Source: Actinomadura flavalba DSM 45200 (GTDB taxonomy: Bacteria > Actinomycetota > Actinomycetes > Streptosporangiales > Streptosporangiaceae). Taken from it: 64,000 bases of DNA. The notes under the pieces were generated by a model, which saw nothing but the letters and a program-made list of their open reading frames with translations, did not search any database and was not told the origin of the DNA. The position numbers and the translations under genes are program-made. Positions 35,946-44,935 of the stretch are shown here, piece after piece; the stretch's first letter is position 1; every line of letters starts with the position of its first letter. Location: positions 479,077 to 543,076 of the forward strand of contig NZ_KB894094.1 of the NCBI RefSeq assembly GCF_000374305.1, read 5' to 3'.

Positions 35946-37058
35946 CTACCGCAGCCCGACCGGGCGCCGCAGCGCCGTCTGGACGAGACGGTCGACCAGC
36001 GACGGGTAGTCGAGGCCGGACGCCGCCCACATCTGCGGGAACGCCGACGTCGGCGTGCAGCCGGGCATCGTGTTGATCTCGTTGAGCAGCCAGCGGCCGT
36101 CGTCGGTGTAGAAGAAGTCGACGCGGGCCAGCCCCTCGCAGTCGAGGGCGTCGAAGGCGCGGACGGCGAGGGCCTGCATCTCCTCCACGGCGCCGGGCGG
36201 CAGCTCGGGCGGGATCGCCATCGTCGTCGTGCCGTCGAGGTACTTGGTCTCGAAGTCGTAGAAGGCGTGGTCGCCGCCGACGAGCACCTCGGCGGGCAGG
36301 CTCGCCTCGGCCGGTCCGTCGGCGAGGCCCTGGAGGACGCCGCACTCGATCTCGCGGCCCGTCACGGCCGCCTCCACGATGACCTTCGGGTCGTGCTCGC
36401 GGGCGTGCTCGACGGCCGCCTCCAGCTCCGCCTCGGCGGTCACCCGGGTGATGCCCATGCTCGACCCGGCGCGGGCCGGCTTGACGAACACCGGCAGGCC
36501 CAGCTCCTTGATCTCGTCGAGCTTGCGCTTGCGCTCGCGGCGCCACTCGCGGTCGCCGACGAGCACGTACGGCCCGACGGGCAGGCCCCGCGCGCCCCAC
36601 ACGAGCTTCATGAAGCCCTTGTCCATGCCGACGGCGCTGGCCAGCACCCCCGCGCCGGTGTAGCGCACCCCGGCCATCTCCAGCAGGCCCTGGATCGTGC
36701 CGTCCTCGCCGTAGGGGCCGTGCAGCAGCGGCACGACGACGTCAACCTCGCCCAGCGCGCGCGGCACCTCGCGCGGCTCCAGCACGACCATGCCCCGGTT
36801 CGCGCCGTCCATCGGCAGCGCCAGCGGAGCGCCGGCGCCGTCGACCTCGGGCAGGCGCCCGTCCTCGATGGCGAGGCTCGCCGCGGACTCCACCAGGACC
36901 CAGCGGCCGTCGCGCGCGATGCCGATCGGCACCACGTCGTAGCGGTCGCGGTCCATCGCGGCCATCACCGCGCCCGCCGTGACGCACGAGATGCCGTGCT
37001 CGGAGCTGCGCCCGCCGAACACCACGGCCACGCGGATCTTAGGAGATACCTCGGACAT
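35946..37058 (-). CDS. ddl: D-alanine--D-alanine ligase
   Basis: ATP-grasp enzyme that joins two D-Ala for peptidoglycan. The 370-residue product has VVFGGRSSEHGISC at the N-terminus, LHGPYGEDGTIQGLLEMAG, VFVKPARAGSSMGI, the omega loop YDFETKYLDGTT and NEINTMPGCTPTS. The omega loop carries Tyr-Asp-Phe-Glu-Thr-Lys-Tyr, the signature of D-Ala-D-Ala rather than D-Ala-D-Lac ligases. ATG at 37058; 64 bp upstream is the gpsA stop. Confidence 0.96.
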   Translation of the reverse strand: MSEVSPKIRVAVVFGGRSSEHGISCVTAGAVMAAMDRDRYDVVPIGIARDGRWVLVESAASLAIEDGRLPEVDGAGAPLALPMDGANRGMVVLEPREVPRALGEVDVVVPLLHGPYGEDGTIQGLLEMAGVRYTGAGVLASAVGMDKGFMKLVWGARGLPVGPYVLVGDREWRRERKRKLDEIKELGLPVFVKPARAGSSMGITRVTAEAELEAAVEHAREHDPKVIVEAAVTGREIECGVLQGLADGPAEASLPAEVLVGGDHAFYDFETKYLDGTTTMAIPPELPPGAVEEMQALAVRAFDALDCEGLARVDFFYTDDGRWLLNEINTMPGCTPTSAFPQMWAASGLDYPSLVDRLVQTALRRPVGLR

Positions 37059-37122
37059 GATCCCCGACCCTACCGGGGATCGTCCGCCCCGGCGACGGTC
37101 CGCGCGCAGGTGGACGCGCCGC

Positions 37123-38133
37123 TCAGATGCCGTACCGCTCCGCCTTGGGCGACCGGGAGATGAGCGACACGGCCGCCTCCTTGATCGGCATGCCGTGGTA
37201 CAGCACGGCCGCGACGGCCTCCGCGATCGGCATCTCCACGCTGTGCTTGCGGGCCAGCTCCAGCACCGCCTCCGACGACTTGACGCCCTCGGCGGTCTGC
37301 TTGGTGACGGCGATGACCTCGTCCAGCGTCATGCCCCGGCCCAGGTTCTCACCGAACGTCCGGTTCCGCGACAGCGGCGACGAGCACGTGCCGATGAGGT
37401 CGCCCATCCCGGCCAGGCCCGCGAACGTGTGCTCGTCCGCGCCGAGCGCGATGCCGAGCCGGGTGATCTCGGCGAGTCCGCGCGTCATCAGCAGCGCCTG
37501 CGTGCTGTCCCCGAACCCGAGCCCGACCGCCATCCCGACGCACAGCGCGACGATGTTCTTGACGGCGCCGCCCAGCTCGCAGCCGACGACGTCGGTGGTG
37601 GTGTAGACGCGGAAGTACGCCGTCATCGTCGCGGCCTGGAGCCGCTGCGCGACGTCCTCGTCGGCGCACGCCGCGACGGCTGCGCCCGGCTGCCCGGAGG
37701 CGATCTCCCGGGCCAGGTTCGGGCCGCACAGCACGGCGATGCGGTCCTCGGGGACGTCGGCGACCTCCTGGATCACCTCCGACATGCGGCGCGTCGTGCC
37801 CAGCTCGACGCCCTTCATCAGGCTGACGAGCACCGCGTCGGCGGGCAGGTGCGGCGCCCAGGCGGTGAGGTTCGCGCGGAGCGTCTGCGCGGGGACGGCG
37901 ATCGCGACGAAGTCGGCCCCGGCCATCGCCTCGGCCGGGTCGAGCGTGGCGCGCAGACCGGCCGGCAGCCCGATGCCGGGCAGGTAGTCGGGGTTCTCGT
38001 GCCGCTCGTTGACCGCCTCGACGACCTCGGGGCGCCGCGCCCACAGCGTCACCTCGCCGCCCGCGTCGCAGAGCAGCTTGGCGATCACCGTGCCCCAGGA
38101 CCCGCTCCCCATGACGGCCGACCGGAACGTCAC
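37123..38133 (-). CDS. gpsA: glycerol-3-phosphate dehydrogenase (NAD(P)+)
   Basis: Makes sn-glycerol-3-phosphate for phospholipids. The 336 residues begin with the dinucleotide fold VMGSGSWGTVIAKLL, followed by KGVE, LCGPNLAREI, ELGGAVKNIVALCVGM with the catalytic Lys, and GMGDLIGTCSSPLSRNRTFG. The GTG at 38133 overlaps the plsC stop by four bases, so lipid precursor and acyltransferase genes are coupled. Confidence 0.96.
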   Translation of the reverse strand: MTFRSAVMGSGSWGTVIAKLLCDAGGEVTLWARRPEVVEAVNERHENPDYLPGIGLPAGLRATLDPAEAMAGADFVAIAVPAQTLRANLTAWAPHLPADAVLVSLMKGVELGTTRRMSEVIQEVADVPEDRIAVLCGPNLAREIASGQPGAAVAACADEDVAQRLQAATMTAYFRVYTTTDVVGCELGGAVKNIVALCVGMAVGLGFGDSTQALLMTRGLAEITRLGIALGADEHTFAGLAGMGDLIGTCSSPLSRNRTFGENLGRGMTLDEVIAVTKQTAEGVKSSEAVLELARKHSVEMPIAEAVAAVLYHGMPIKEAAVSLISRSPKAERYGI

Positions 38134-38954
38134 CGTGTCCCCTTCCGCTCGTCGTCGCCGCCCTCGGCCTCGGCCGGGGCGGGCTCGGTCAGGCCCGCCT
38201 CGCGGCGGCGCTCCCGCACGACCCGATGGTGGTCGTACAGCTCGGCGGGCGGCGTCTCGCCGCGCAGCTCGCCAGTGAGGCGGGCGATCTCGCGCATGAT
38301 GTCGTCGGTGGCGGCGCGCAGGACGTCGCGGGTGAGCGGCTCGCCGGCGTACTTCGACAGGTCGACCGGGGGGCCCGCCGCGACGCGCATCGTCTTGCGG
38401 GGGAAGGGGTGGAAGCCCTTCTTCAGCGAACCCGCCAGGCCCGTCTTGGGACGCTTGGCGTAGGGCAGCAGCTCGTGCGCGCCCCAGGACGCGACCGGGA
38501 TCACGGCGGCGCCCGTCGTGAGCGCCATGCGCGCCGCGCCGGTCTGGCCGGTCATCGGCCACATCTCCGGGTCGCGGGTGCAGCTCCCCTCCGGATAGAA
38601 CATCAGGCACTCGCCGCGCCGCAGCGCGTCGGCGGCGTCGCGCAGCGCCAGCGAGGCGTCCTTGGTGTCGCGGTAGACGGGGATCTGCCCCGTTCCGCGC
38701 AGGATCGGGCGCAGGACCGGGATGCCGAACAGCGACGCCTTGGCCAGGTACACCGGGTAGCGCCCGGCCTCGTAGACGAAGTGGGCCAGGGCCAGCGGGT
38801 CGGTCTCGGAGATGTGGTTGGCCGCGATGATCAGGCCGCCCTCGCGCGGGACGTTGCCGCGTCCGCGCCAGTCGCGCTTGAGCGCTCCATAGAGCAGCGG
38901 GCGCAGGATGACGATCGTGAACCTTCGCCAGGCCGGCGAATAACCGTCGGTCAT
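38130..38954 (-). CDS. plsC: 1-acyl-sn-glycerol-3-phosphate acyltransferase
   Basis: Acylates lysophosphatidate. The 274-residue product has the acyltransferase motif NHISETD (His47, Asp52), the glycerophosphate-binding YPEGSCTRDPEMW, and GAAVIPVASWGAHELL. An N-terminal hydrophobic stretch probably associates with the membrane; the C-terminus is charged and disordered. First of a plsC-gpsA-ddl run; divergent from cofC. Confidence 0.93.
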   Translation of the reverse strand: MTDGYSPAWRRFTIVILRPLLYGALKRDWRGRGNVPREGGLIIAANHISETDPLALAHFVYEAGRYPVYLAKASLFGIPVLRPILRGTGQIPVYRDTKDASLALRDAADALRRGECLMFYPEGSCTRDPEMWPMTGQTGAARMALTTGAAVIPVASWGAHELLPYAKRPKTGLAGSLKKGFHPFPRKTMRVAAGPPVDLSKYAGEPLTRDVLRAATDDIMREIARLTGELRGETPPAELYDHHRVVRERRREAGLTEPAPAEAEGGDDERKGTR

Positions 38955-39036
38955 GCCCGTCCCTCCTCGCTGGCCCCGCGTGGCGGCGCGGGTGCCCCCA
39001 AGTGTCGCGGTTACGTGCGCATAGTGTCGAGTTGAC

Positions 39037-39702
39037 ATGTCTACAGCAGAGCGCGGCGCGCCTTCTCCTCCCTGGTCGCTCGTGGTGCCGGTCAAGGTAC
39101 TGGCCCGCGCCAAGACCCGTATGTCCGCCCTCGCCGGTCCGCACCGGCAGGAACTGGCCCTCGCCGTCGCGGCCGACACCGTCGCGGCGGCGCTGCGCTG
39201 CCCGCGCGTCGGCGCCGTCGTGGTCGTCACCGACGATCCGCGCCCGGCCGCCGAGCTGGCCGCGCTGGGCGCCCGGATCGTCCCGGACGAACCGGACGCC
39301 GGGCTGAACCCGGCCCTCGTGCACGGCGCCCGCCGCGCCCGCGAGTCCGCCCCGGACGCGCCGGTCGGCGCCCTGTCGGCCGACCTGCCCGCGCTGCGGC
39401 CCGCCGAACTCGCCCGCGCCCTGGACGCCGCCGCGACGGTGCCCGAGGCGTTCGTCGCGGACGCGCCCGGCATCGGCACGACGCTCTACACGGCGGGCCC
39501 CGGCGTGCCGTTCTCCCCCGCGTTCGGCGGCGCGTCCCGCGCGGCGCACCGCGCGCGCGGCGTCCGCGAGCTGACGCTGCCGGGGCTGGACAGTGTCCGC
39601 CGCGACCTGGACACCCCCGGCGACCTGGCCGCCCTGCGCGCCCTCGGCCTCGGCCCCCGCACGGCGGCCGTCGCCGCGCTGCTGCCCGATCCCGCCCGAT
39701 AA
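39037..39702 (+). CDS. cofC: 2-phospho-L-lactate guanylyltransferase
   Basis: Activates 2-phospholactate (or phosphoenolpyruvate in actinobacteria) with GTP for coenzyme F420. The 221-residue product has WSLVVPVKVLARAKTRM, VVVVTDDPRPAAEL, GLNPALVHGARRA, LSADLPALRP and the FSPAFGGASRAAH segment of the family. No Shine-Dalgarno precedes the ATG at 39037. A CATAGT box about 12 bp upstream would put the transcript start at or near the start codon, so a leaderless mRNA is likely. Confidence 0.92.
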   Translation: MSTAERGAPSPPWSLVVPVKVLARAKTRMSALAGPHRQELALAVAADTVAAALRCPRVGAVVVVTDDPRPAAELAALGARIVPDEPDAGLNPALVHGARRARESAPDAPVGALSADLPALRPAELARALDAAATVPEAFVADAPGIGTTLYTAGPGVPFSPAFGGASRAAHRARGVRELTLPGLDSVRRDLDTPGDLAALRALGLGPRTAAVAALLPDPAR

Positions 39703-39712
39703 GGTCGGCGCC

Positions 39713-39919
39713 ATGCAGGCAACGGTGCGTCACTACGATCCCGCCACCCGCTCGGGCAGCGTCCTCCTCGACGACGGCACCGAACTCCCCTTCGCCGCCC
39801 CGGCGTTCGACGCGGGCGGCCTGCGCCTCCTGCGCCTGGGCCAGCGCGTCAACCTGGCCGTGGACGCCTCCGGCGCCGTCACGGTCGTCACCCTGGGGAC
39901 CTTCCCGCTGCCTTCCTGA
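39713..39919 (+). CDS. small cold-shock-like (OB-fold) protein
   Basis: A 68-residue protein starting MQATVRHYDPATRSGSVLLDDGTELPF, resembling the first strands of cold-shock proteins but lacking the RNP1 (KGFGFI) and RNP2 (VFVHF) aromatic residues. The rest (LRLLRLGQRVNLAVDASGAVTVVTLGTFPLP) fits a compact beta-barrel. It starts ten bases past cofC with AAGG across the gap, so it is co-transcribed with it. RNA binding is not assured because the aromatic patch is missing. Confidence 0.8.
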   Translation: MQATVRHYDPATRSGSVLLDDGTELPFAAPAFDAGGLRLLRLGQRVNLAVDASGAVTVVTLGTFPLPS

Positions 39920-39938
39920 CGCACGACGCGCCGGAACG

Positions 39939-39979
39939 CATCAGCGCCCGGTGCCGTGAGACGGCACCGGGCGCTGATG
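39939..39979. terminator. 19-bp perfect hairpin between convergent genes
   Basis: CATCAGCGCCCGGTGCCGT and its exact complement are separated by only GAG. The element lies between the small OB-fold gene (plus) and hup (minus), seven bases from the hup stop, so it should end transcripts from both sides. No T-run is present on either strand. Confidence 0.85.
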
Positions 39980-39986
39980 GAATGAC

Positions 39987-40265
39987 CTACTTCTTCCCGG
40001 CGACCAGGTTCTTGAAGTCGGCGCCGGCCTTGAACTTCGGCACCGACGTCGCGGGAACGTCGATCGTCTTGCCCGTTGCGGGGTTCCGGGCCGTACGGGC
40101 AGGCCGGTCGGCCTTCTCGAACGAACCGAACCCCGTGATCGCGACCTTGTCGCCCTTGGCGACGGTGGCCTGGATGGTCTCCAGGATCGCGTCTACGGCC
40201 TCGGCTGCGGCCTTCTTGCTGCCCAGCCGGTCAGAGATCGCGTCGACCAGCTCACGCTTGTTCAT
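39987..40265 (-). CDS. hup: DNA-binding protein HU
   Basis: Histone-like dimer that bends DNA. The 92 residues begin MNKRELVDAISDRLGSKKAAAEAVDAIL and contain ITGFGSFEKADRPARTARNPATGKTIDVPATSVPKFKAG, the beta-arm region. This is the short form without the Lys/Ala-rich tail of mycobacterial HU. GAGGAG lies seven bases before the ATG. Confidence 0.97.
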   Translation of the reverse strand: MNKRELVDAISDRLGSKKAAAEAVDAILETIQATVAKGDKVAITGFGSFEKADRPARTARNPATGKTIDVPATSVPKFKAGADFKNLVAGKK

Positions 40266-40423
40266 GGGTTACTCCTCTAGTTCCCCCCTTGCCCGAACGA
40301 AACTAAGGGAGCCTTGGCGGCGACACAATCACCTGCACCGAGAACCTTCCGTGTCGCAGGCGTTTTTGTCGGCCTCGCCCCCGTCTCGCCCGGGCGCCGG
40401 ACCGAATCCGGCCACCCGGCACG

Positions 40424-40657
40424 CTATCGGGCACCGGGCGTCCTGTGAAACTCGGCCAGGAAGGCGTCCAGGCGCCGACCGGCCAGCGCGGTGTCGCGTT
40501 TGGCCAGGTCGGTGATCGCCAGCAGGTGCCGGATGTGCCTGCGCCGGTCCGCCGCGGCCAGCGGCGCGACGAGCCGGTGCGCCTCGCGCAGCCGGTGCGC
40601 GAGGCGGGTCAGCTCCGGGTCGTCCCAGCCCGGTCCGGACCAGGGAACCGTGCTCAC
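40424..40657 (-). CDS. small conserved-looking helical protein, unknown function
   Basis: A 77-residue product (MSTVPWSGPGWDDPELTRLAHRLREAH onwards) rich in Arg, Leu and Ala with helices predicted throughout and no membrane segment. Start set at GTG 40657 with GGGGAG eight bases upstream. Located between leuD and hup in the same direction. I do not recognise the family. Confidence 0.6.
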   Translation of the reverse strand: MSTVPWSGPGWDDPELTRLAHRLREAHRLVAPLAAADRRRHIRHLLAITDLAKRDTALAGRRLDAFLAEFHRTPGAR

Positions 40658-40761
40658 GTGTGCCACTCCCCACCCCTGCCTGTCTTCCTTCCCACCGACG
40701 ATTGTGTCCCGTGGAGCGGAAGACATGCGGGGGCGGGGGTGGTTTCCGCGCCGGGCGGTGC

Positions 40762-41349
40762 TCAGACGGTGGTGGGCAGCCACCCCGCGCGGTCCTGCTC
40801 GAACGCCGCGATGTCGTCGGCGTGGCGCAGCGTGAGGCCGATGTCGTCCAGGCCCTCCAGCAGCCGCCAGCGGGTGTAGTCGTCGATGTCGAAGGCGACG
40901 GTGAGATCGCCCGCGCGGACCTCGCGGCGCTCCAGGTCGACGGTGATCTCCGCCGCCGGGTCGCGCTCGGCGCGCGTCTGGAGCGCCTCGACGGTCTCGG
41001 CGGGCAGGACGACCGGCAGCAGCCCCATCTTCGTCGCGTTGTTGCGGAAGATGTCGCCGAACCGGGGCGCGACGACGACGCGGAACCCGTACTGCTGCAA
41101 CGCCCACACGGCGTGCTCGCGCGACGATCCGGTGCCGAAGTCGGGCCCGGCCAGCAGCACGCCCGCGCCCGCGTACTCGGGCTTGTTCAGGACGAACTCC
41201 GGGTCCTCGCGCCAGGCGGAGAACAGGCCCTTCTCGAAGCCGGTGCGGCTGACCTGCTTGAGCCACACCGCCGGGATGATCTGGTCGGTGTCGACGTTGC
41301 TGCGGCGCAGCGGGACGCCCCGCCCGGTGTAGGTGGTGAACGCTTCCAT
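40762..41349 (-). CDS. leuD: 3-isopropylmalate dehydratase small subunit
   Basis: Swivel domain of isopropylmalate isomerase in leucine synthesis. The 195 residues contain [37 protein letters not shown] and [17 protein letters not shown], the substrate-binding set. ATG at 41349 lies 11 bp past the leuC stop. It ends [11 protein letters not shown]. Confidence 0.97.
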   Translation of the reverse strand: MEAFTTYTGRGVPLRRSNVDTDQIIPAVWLKQVSRTGFEKGLFSAWREDPEFVLNKPEYAGAGVLLAGPDFGTGSSREHAVWALQQYGFRVVVAPRFGDIFRNNATKMGLLPVVLPAETVEALQTRAERDPAAEITVDLERREVRAGDLTVAFDIDDYTRWRLLEGLDDIGLTLRHADDIAAFEQDRAGWLPTTV

Positions 41350-41360
41350 GGCGGGTCTCC

Positions 41361-42758
41361 TTACAGGTCGGCGGGGGCCGACAGGCGGCCCGTGACGGCG
41401 GTGGCGGCGGCGACGGCGGGCGACACGAGGTGCGTGCGGCCGCCGGGGCCCTGCCGTCCCTCGAAGTTGCGGTTCGACGTGGACGCGCTGCGCTCGCCGG
41501 GCGTCAGCTTGTCGGGGTTCATCGCCAGGCACATCGAGCAGCCGGCCTCGCGCCACTCGGCGCCGGAGGCGGAGATGACCTCGTGCAGGCCCTCCCGCTC
41601 GGCCTGCTGCTTGACCTTCATCGAGCCGGGCACGACCAGCATCCGGACGCCGTCGGCGACCCGGCGGCCGGAGAGGACGTCGGCGACGGCGCGCAGGTCC
41701 TCGATGCGGCCGTTGGTGCAGGACCCGACGAACACGGTGTCCACGGCGATCTCGCGCAGCGGCGTCCCGGCGGTGAGCCCCATGTACTCCAGGGCGCGTT
41801 CGGCGGCCTGCCGGGCGTCGGGGTCGGCGTAGGACGCGGGGTCGGGCACGGCGTCGCCGAGCGGGAGGCCCTGGCCGGGGTTGGTGCCCCAGGTGACGAA
41901 CGGCGTCAGGGCGGCCGCGTCGATGACGACCTCCTTGTCGAAGACGGCGTCGTCGTCGGTGACCAGCGACTTCCAGTACGCGACGGCGGTGTCCCAGTCG
42001 GCTCCCTGCGGCGCGTTGGGGCGGCCCTTGAGGTAGGCGAACGTGGTCTCGTCCGGGGCGATCATCCCGGCGCGGGCACCGGCCTCGATGGACATGTTGC
42101 AGACCGTCATGCGGCCTTCCATCGACAGCGCGCGGATCGCCTCGCCGCGGTACTCGATGATGTGGCCCTGCCCGCCGCCGGTGCCGATGCGGGCGATGAT
42201 GGCGAGGATGAGGTCCTTGGCGGTGACGCCGGGCGGCAGCGCGCCCTCGACGGTGACCGCCATCATCTTCGGCTTGACCTGCGGCAGCGTCTGCGTGGCC
42301 AGGACGTGCTCGACCTCGCTGGTGCCGATGCCGTGCGCGAGGGCGCCGAACGCGCCGTGCGTGGAGGTGTGGGAATCGCCGCAGACGACCGTCATGCCGG
42401 GCTGGGTCAGGCCGAGCTGCGGGCCGATGACGTGCACGATGCCCTGGCCGTCGTCGCCCATCGGGTGCAGCCGGACGCCGAACTCGGCGCAGTTCTTGCG
42501 CAGCGTCTCGACCTGGGTGCGCGACACGGGGTCGGCGATGGGCTTGAGCAGGTCGGTGGTGGGGACGTTGTGGTCCTCGGTGGCGATCGTGAGGTCGGGG
42601 CGGCGGACGGGCCGGTCGTTCAGCCGCAGCCCGTCGAACGCCTGGGGGCTCGTCACCTCGTGGACGAGGTGCAGGTCGATGTAGAGCAGATCCGGTTCGC
42701 CTTCGGCACGTCGCACGACGTGCGCGTCGTACACCTTCTCGGCCAATGTGCGGCCCAT
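41361..42758 (-). CDS. leuC: 3-isopropylmalate dehydratase large subunit
   Basis: Aconitase-fold catalytic subunit with a 4Fe-4S cluster. The 465-residue protein has [35 protein letters not shown] and [12 protein letters not shown], which supply the three cluster cysteines. It starts [15 protein letters not shown]. It forms the leuCD operon and is divergent from the IclR regulator gene, its probable controller. Confidence 0.97.
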   Translation of the reverse strand: MGRTLAEKVYDAHVVRRAEGEPDLLYIDLHLVHEVTSPQAFDGLRLNDRPVRRPDLTIATEDHNVPTTDLLKPIADPVSRTQVETLRKNCAEFGVRLHPMGDDGQGIVHVIGPQLGLTQPGMTVVCGDSHTSTHGAFGALAHGIGTSEVEHVLATQTLPQVKPKMMAVTVEGALPPGVTAKDLILAIIARIGTGGGQGHIIEYRGEAIRALSMEGRMTVCNMSIEAGARAGMIAPDETTFAYLKGRPNAPQGADWDTAVAYWKSLVTDDDAVFDKEVVIDAAALTPFVTWGTNPGQGLPLGDAVPDPASYADPDARQAAERALEYMGLTAGTPLREIAVDTVFVGSCTNGRIEDLRAVADVLSGRRVADGVRMLVVPGSMKVKQQAEREGLHEVISASGAEWREAGCSMCLAMNPDKLTPGERSASTSNRNFEGRQGPGGRTHLVSPAVAAATAVTGRLSAPADL

Positions 42759-42828
42759 CGCTCCACCTCACCTGATGTCGTGTCCCGGCGCGCCGGTGCG
42801 CCGGGGGTTTCCGTCACCCCGACTTGCA

Positions 42829-42843
42829 TCTCATATGACGAGA
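42829..42843. promoter_or_regulatory. candidate NdgR operator between leuC and ndgR
   Basis: TCTCAT-ATG-ACGAGA is an interrupted inverted repeat (arms TCTCRT/AYGAGA) in the 100-bp divergent gap, 16 bp before the ndgR start. NdgR/AreB regulators control leuCD from this position in other actinobacteria. The precise site is inferred from symmetry only. Confidence 0.55.
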
Positions 42844-42858
42844 CGGCAATATCAAGGC

Positions 42859-43578
42859 ATGGACAACTCTAGCGGAGTCGGCGTACTTGACAAAGCGGTT
42901 CTCGTCTTGAACGCCCTGGAGGCCGGTCCGGCGTCCCTCGCCCAGCTCGTCTCGACCACCGGACTGGCCCGTCCGACGGCGCACCGCCTCGCCGTCGCGC
43001 TGGAGCACCACCGGCTCGTGCACCGCGACACGCAGGGCCGCTTCATCCTCGGCCCGCGGCTGGCCGAACTCGCCGTCGCCGCCGGGGAGGACCGGCTGCT
43101 CGCCATCGCGCAGCCGATCCTCGCCCAGCTCCGCGACCTGACCGGCGAGAGCGCGTCGCTGTTCCGGCGGCAGGGCGACGTGCGGGTGTGCGTCGCGTCC
43201 GCCGAGCGCACCAGCGGCCTGCGCGACACCATTCCGGTCGGCGCCGCCCTGCCGATGACGGCCGGTTCCGCCGCGCAGATCCTGCTGGCCTGGGAGGAGC
43301 CGGACCGGATGCACCGGGGCCTGCGCGGCGCCAAGTTCGAGGCGACGACGCTGGCGTCGGTGCGCCGCCGGGGCTGGGCGCAGAGCGTCGGGGAGCGCGA
43401 GCAGGGCGTCGGCTCGGTCTCGTCGCCGATCCGGGGGGCCAACGGCCGCGTCATCGCCGCCGTCTCGGTCTCCGGACCCCTCGAACGCCTCACCCGCTCT
43501 CCCGGCCGCATCCACGCCGGTCCCGTCGTCGCCGCCGCCGACAAGATCTCCGAGGGGATGCGCCGCACGGCCACCTGA
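42859..43578 (+). CDS. ndgR: IclR-family regulator of leucine/nitrogen genes
   Basis: A 239-residue regulator with an N-terminal winged helix (GVLDKAVLVLNALEAGPASLAQLVSTTGLARPTAHRLAVALE) and a C-terminal effector domain (SLFRRQGDVRVCVASAE, LPMTAGSAAQILLAW, SVSSPIRGANGRVIAAVSVSGP). Opening MDNSSGVGVLDKAV and position divergent from leuCD match NdgR/AreB of streptomycetes. The ATG at 42859 was taken; AAGG sits immediately upstream. Confidence 0.92.
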   Translation: MDNSSGVGVLDKAVLVLNALEAGPASLAQLVSTTGLARPTAHRLAVALEHHRLVHRDTQGRFILGPRLAELAVAAGEDRLLAIAQPILAQLRDLTGESASLFRRQGDVRVCVASAERTSGLRDTIPVGAALPMTAGSAAQILLAWEEPDRMHRGLRGAKFEATTLASVRRRGWAQSVGEREQGVGSVSSPIRGANGRVIAAVSVSGPLERLTRSPGRIHAGPVVAAADKISEGMRRTAT

Positions 43579-43587
43579 GCGCGGGCG

Positions 43588-44925
43588 TCAGACGGTGTCG
43601 GGCACCCAGCTTCCGTGGAAGCCGATGGGGACGCGGACGGGCAGGTGCACGGTCGCCAGGGGGCGGGCCGTGAAGTCCTGGGCGGACAGGATGACGAGGT
43701 CGGTGGCCGACCGGCCGGGGTCGTGGGCGAAGGCCATGAGGTAGCCGTCGTCCTCGGCGGCGTCGGGCGCGGTCGGGATGAACACGGCCTCGCCGACGCC
43801 GCAGCCGCCGGGCAGGTCGTGGCGCTCGCGGCGGCCGGTGAGGTAGTCGTGCTTCTCCAGGGCCTCCCCGGCGCGGCCGGAGCCGAAGAAGTCCGACGAG
43901 GTGACCGTGTACCCGTAGCGGTGCCGCTGCCCGGTCAGCCGTTCGTCGATGCGGGGGAACTCCTGCGGGGTGTCGTCCAGCGTCTCCTGGAGGACCTTGC
44001 CGGACGTGGTGTCGAGCGTCCACCGGTCGAGCACCGGGGTGGGCCCCGCGAGATGGCCGCCGACCATCAGCTTCGGGTACTTCACCAGGTCGATGACGAC
44101 GCGGTCGCCGTCCTCGTGCGCGTTGAGCGTGTGGAACACCCAGCACGGGTCGATCTCGAACCAGCGCACCTGCTCGGCGGTGCCGTTGCGGGGCAGCAGG
44201 CCGACGCGGGCGGGATGGGCGTCGTTCCACGCGTAGGGGACGCTCACCCCGGCCTCGGCCCGCTCCATGCTGAACGTGACGGGGAGGTCGTAGATGACGA
44301 CGTACCGCTCGGTGAGCGCCAGGTCGTGGATCATCGGGCCGTCCTCGACCGGGATGTTCACCGTGCGCGTGACGCGCCCGGCGGCGTTCAGCACGATGTG
44401 CTGCACGTACTCCCAGCCGAAGAAGTAGGCGATGGCGTGCAGGTCGCCGGTGGCCGGGTCGCGCATGCTGTGCGCGGAGTAGCCGCCCGGCAGCGTGCCG
44501 TCGAAGTCGCAGGCGCCGACGGTGTCGAGGTCGTAGGTCAGCTCGTAGGGGCGGAACCCGCCCTCGACGAGCGCGAACGTGCGTCCGGCGTGCCCTCGGA
44601 CGTGGGTGTTCGGGGCGAGGTCGAAGTTCTCGACGGCCGGGCCGCCGGGCCACTCCTCACCGAGCTTCGCGGCGACGTCCCGCGAGCGGACCCAGCGGTT
44701 GCGGTACCACTCGGCGCGGCCGTCGCGAATCCGGACGCCGTGCACCATGCCCTCGCCGCCGAACCAGTGGTAGGTGCTCGCGTCCTCGGAGCCGAGCGGG
44801 TTGGGGCCGATGCGCAGGTACCGTCCGGACAGCTCCGGCGGGATCGTCCCGGTGACGGGCAGGTCGTGCGCGGTGATCTCTTCGGTGACGGGGGCGAACA
44901 GTCCTTCGAGGAACATGTTGCTCAT
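43588..44925 (-). CDS. carotenoid cleavage oxygenase family protein
   Basis: RPE65/CCD family seven-bladed propeller with a four-histidine non-haem iron. The 445 residues show the N-terminal GRYLRIGPNPLG and FGGEGMVHGVRI, and candidate iron-binding histidines in GYSAHSMRDP, MIHDLALTE, FHTLNAHEDGD and the C-terminal IGFHGSWVPDTV. It would cleave a carotenoid, apocarotenoid or a stilbene-type double bond with O2. It lies ten bases past a TetR gene and is probably repressed by it. No carotenoid synthesis genes are in the window. Confidence 0.92.
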   Translation of the reverse strand: MSNMFLEGLFAPVTEEITAHDLPVTGTIPPELSGRYLRIGPNPLGSEDASTYHWFGGEGMVHGVRIRDGRAEWYRNRWVRSRDVAAKLGEEWPGGPAVENFDLAPNTHVRGHAGRTFALVEGGFRPYELTYDLDTVGACDFDGTLPGGYSAHSMRDPATGDLHAIAYFFGWEYVQHIVLNAAGRVTRTVNIPVEDGPMIHDLALTERYVVIYDLPVTFSMERAEAGVSVPYAWNDAHPARVGLLPRNGTAEQVRWFEIDPCWVFHTLNAHEDGDRVVIDLVKYPKLMVGGHLAGPTPVLDRWTLDTTSGKVLQETLDDTPQEFPRIDERLTGQRHRYGYTVTSSDFFGSGRAGEALEKHDYLTGRRERHDLPGGCGVGEAVFIPTAPDAAEDDGYLMAFAHDPGRSATDLVILSAQDFTARPLATVHLPVRVPIGFHGSWVPDTV

Positions 44926-44935
44926 GCGCGGTGTC

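Noticed and set aside
37123-39714. An 863-codon minus-strand frame joining several genes
   Set aside because: It runs through cofC antisense and plsC in the wrong frame before entering gpsA; the true gpsA start is the GTG at 38133 overlapping plsC.
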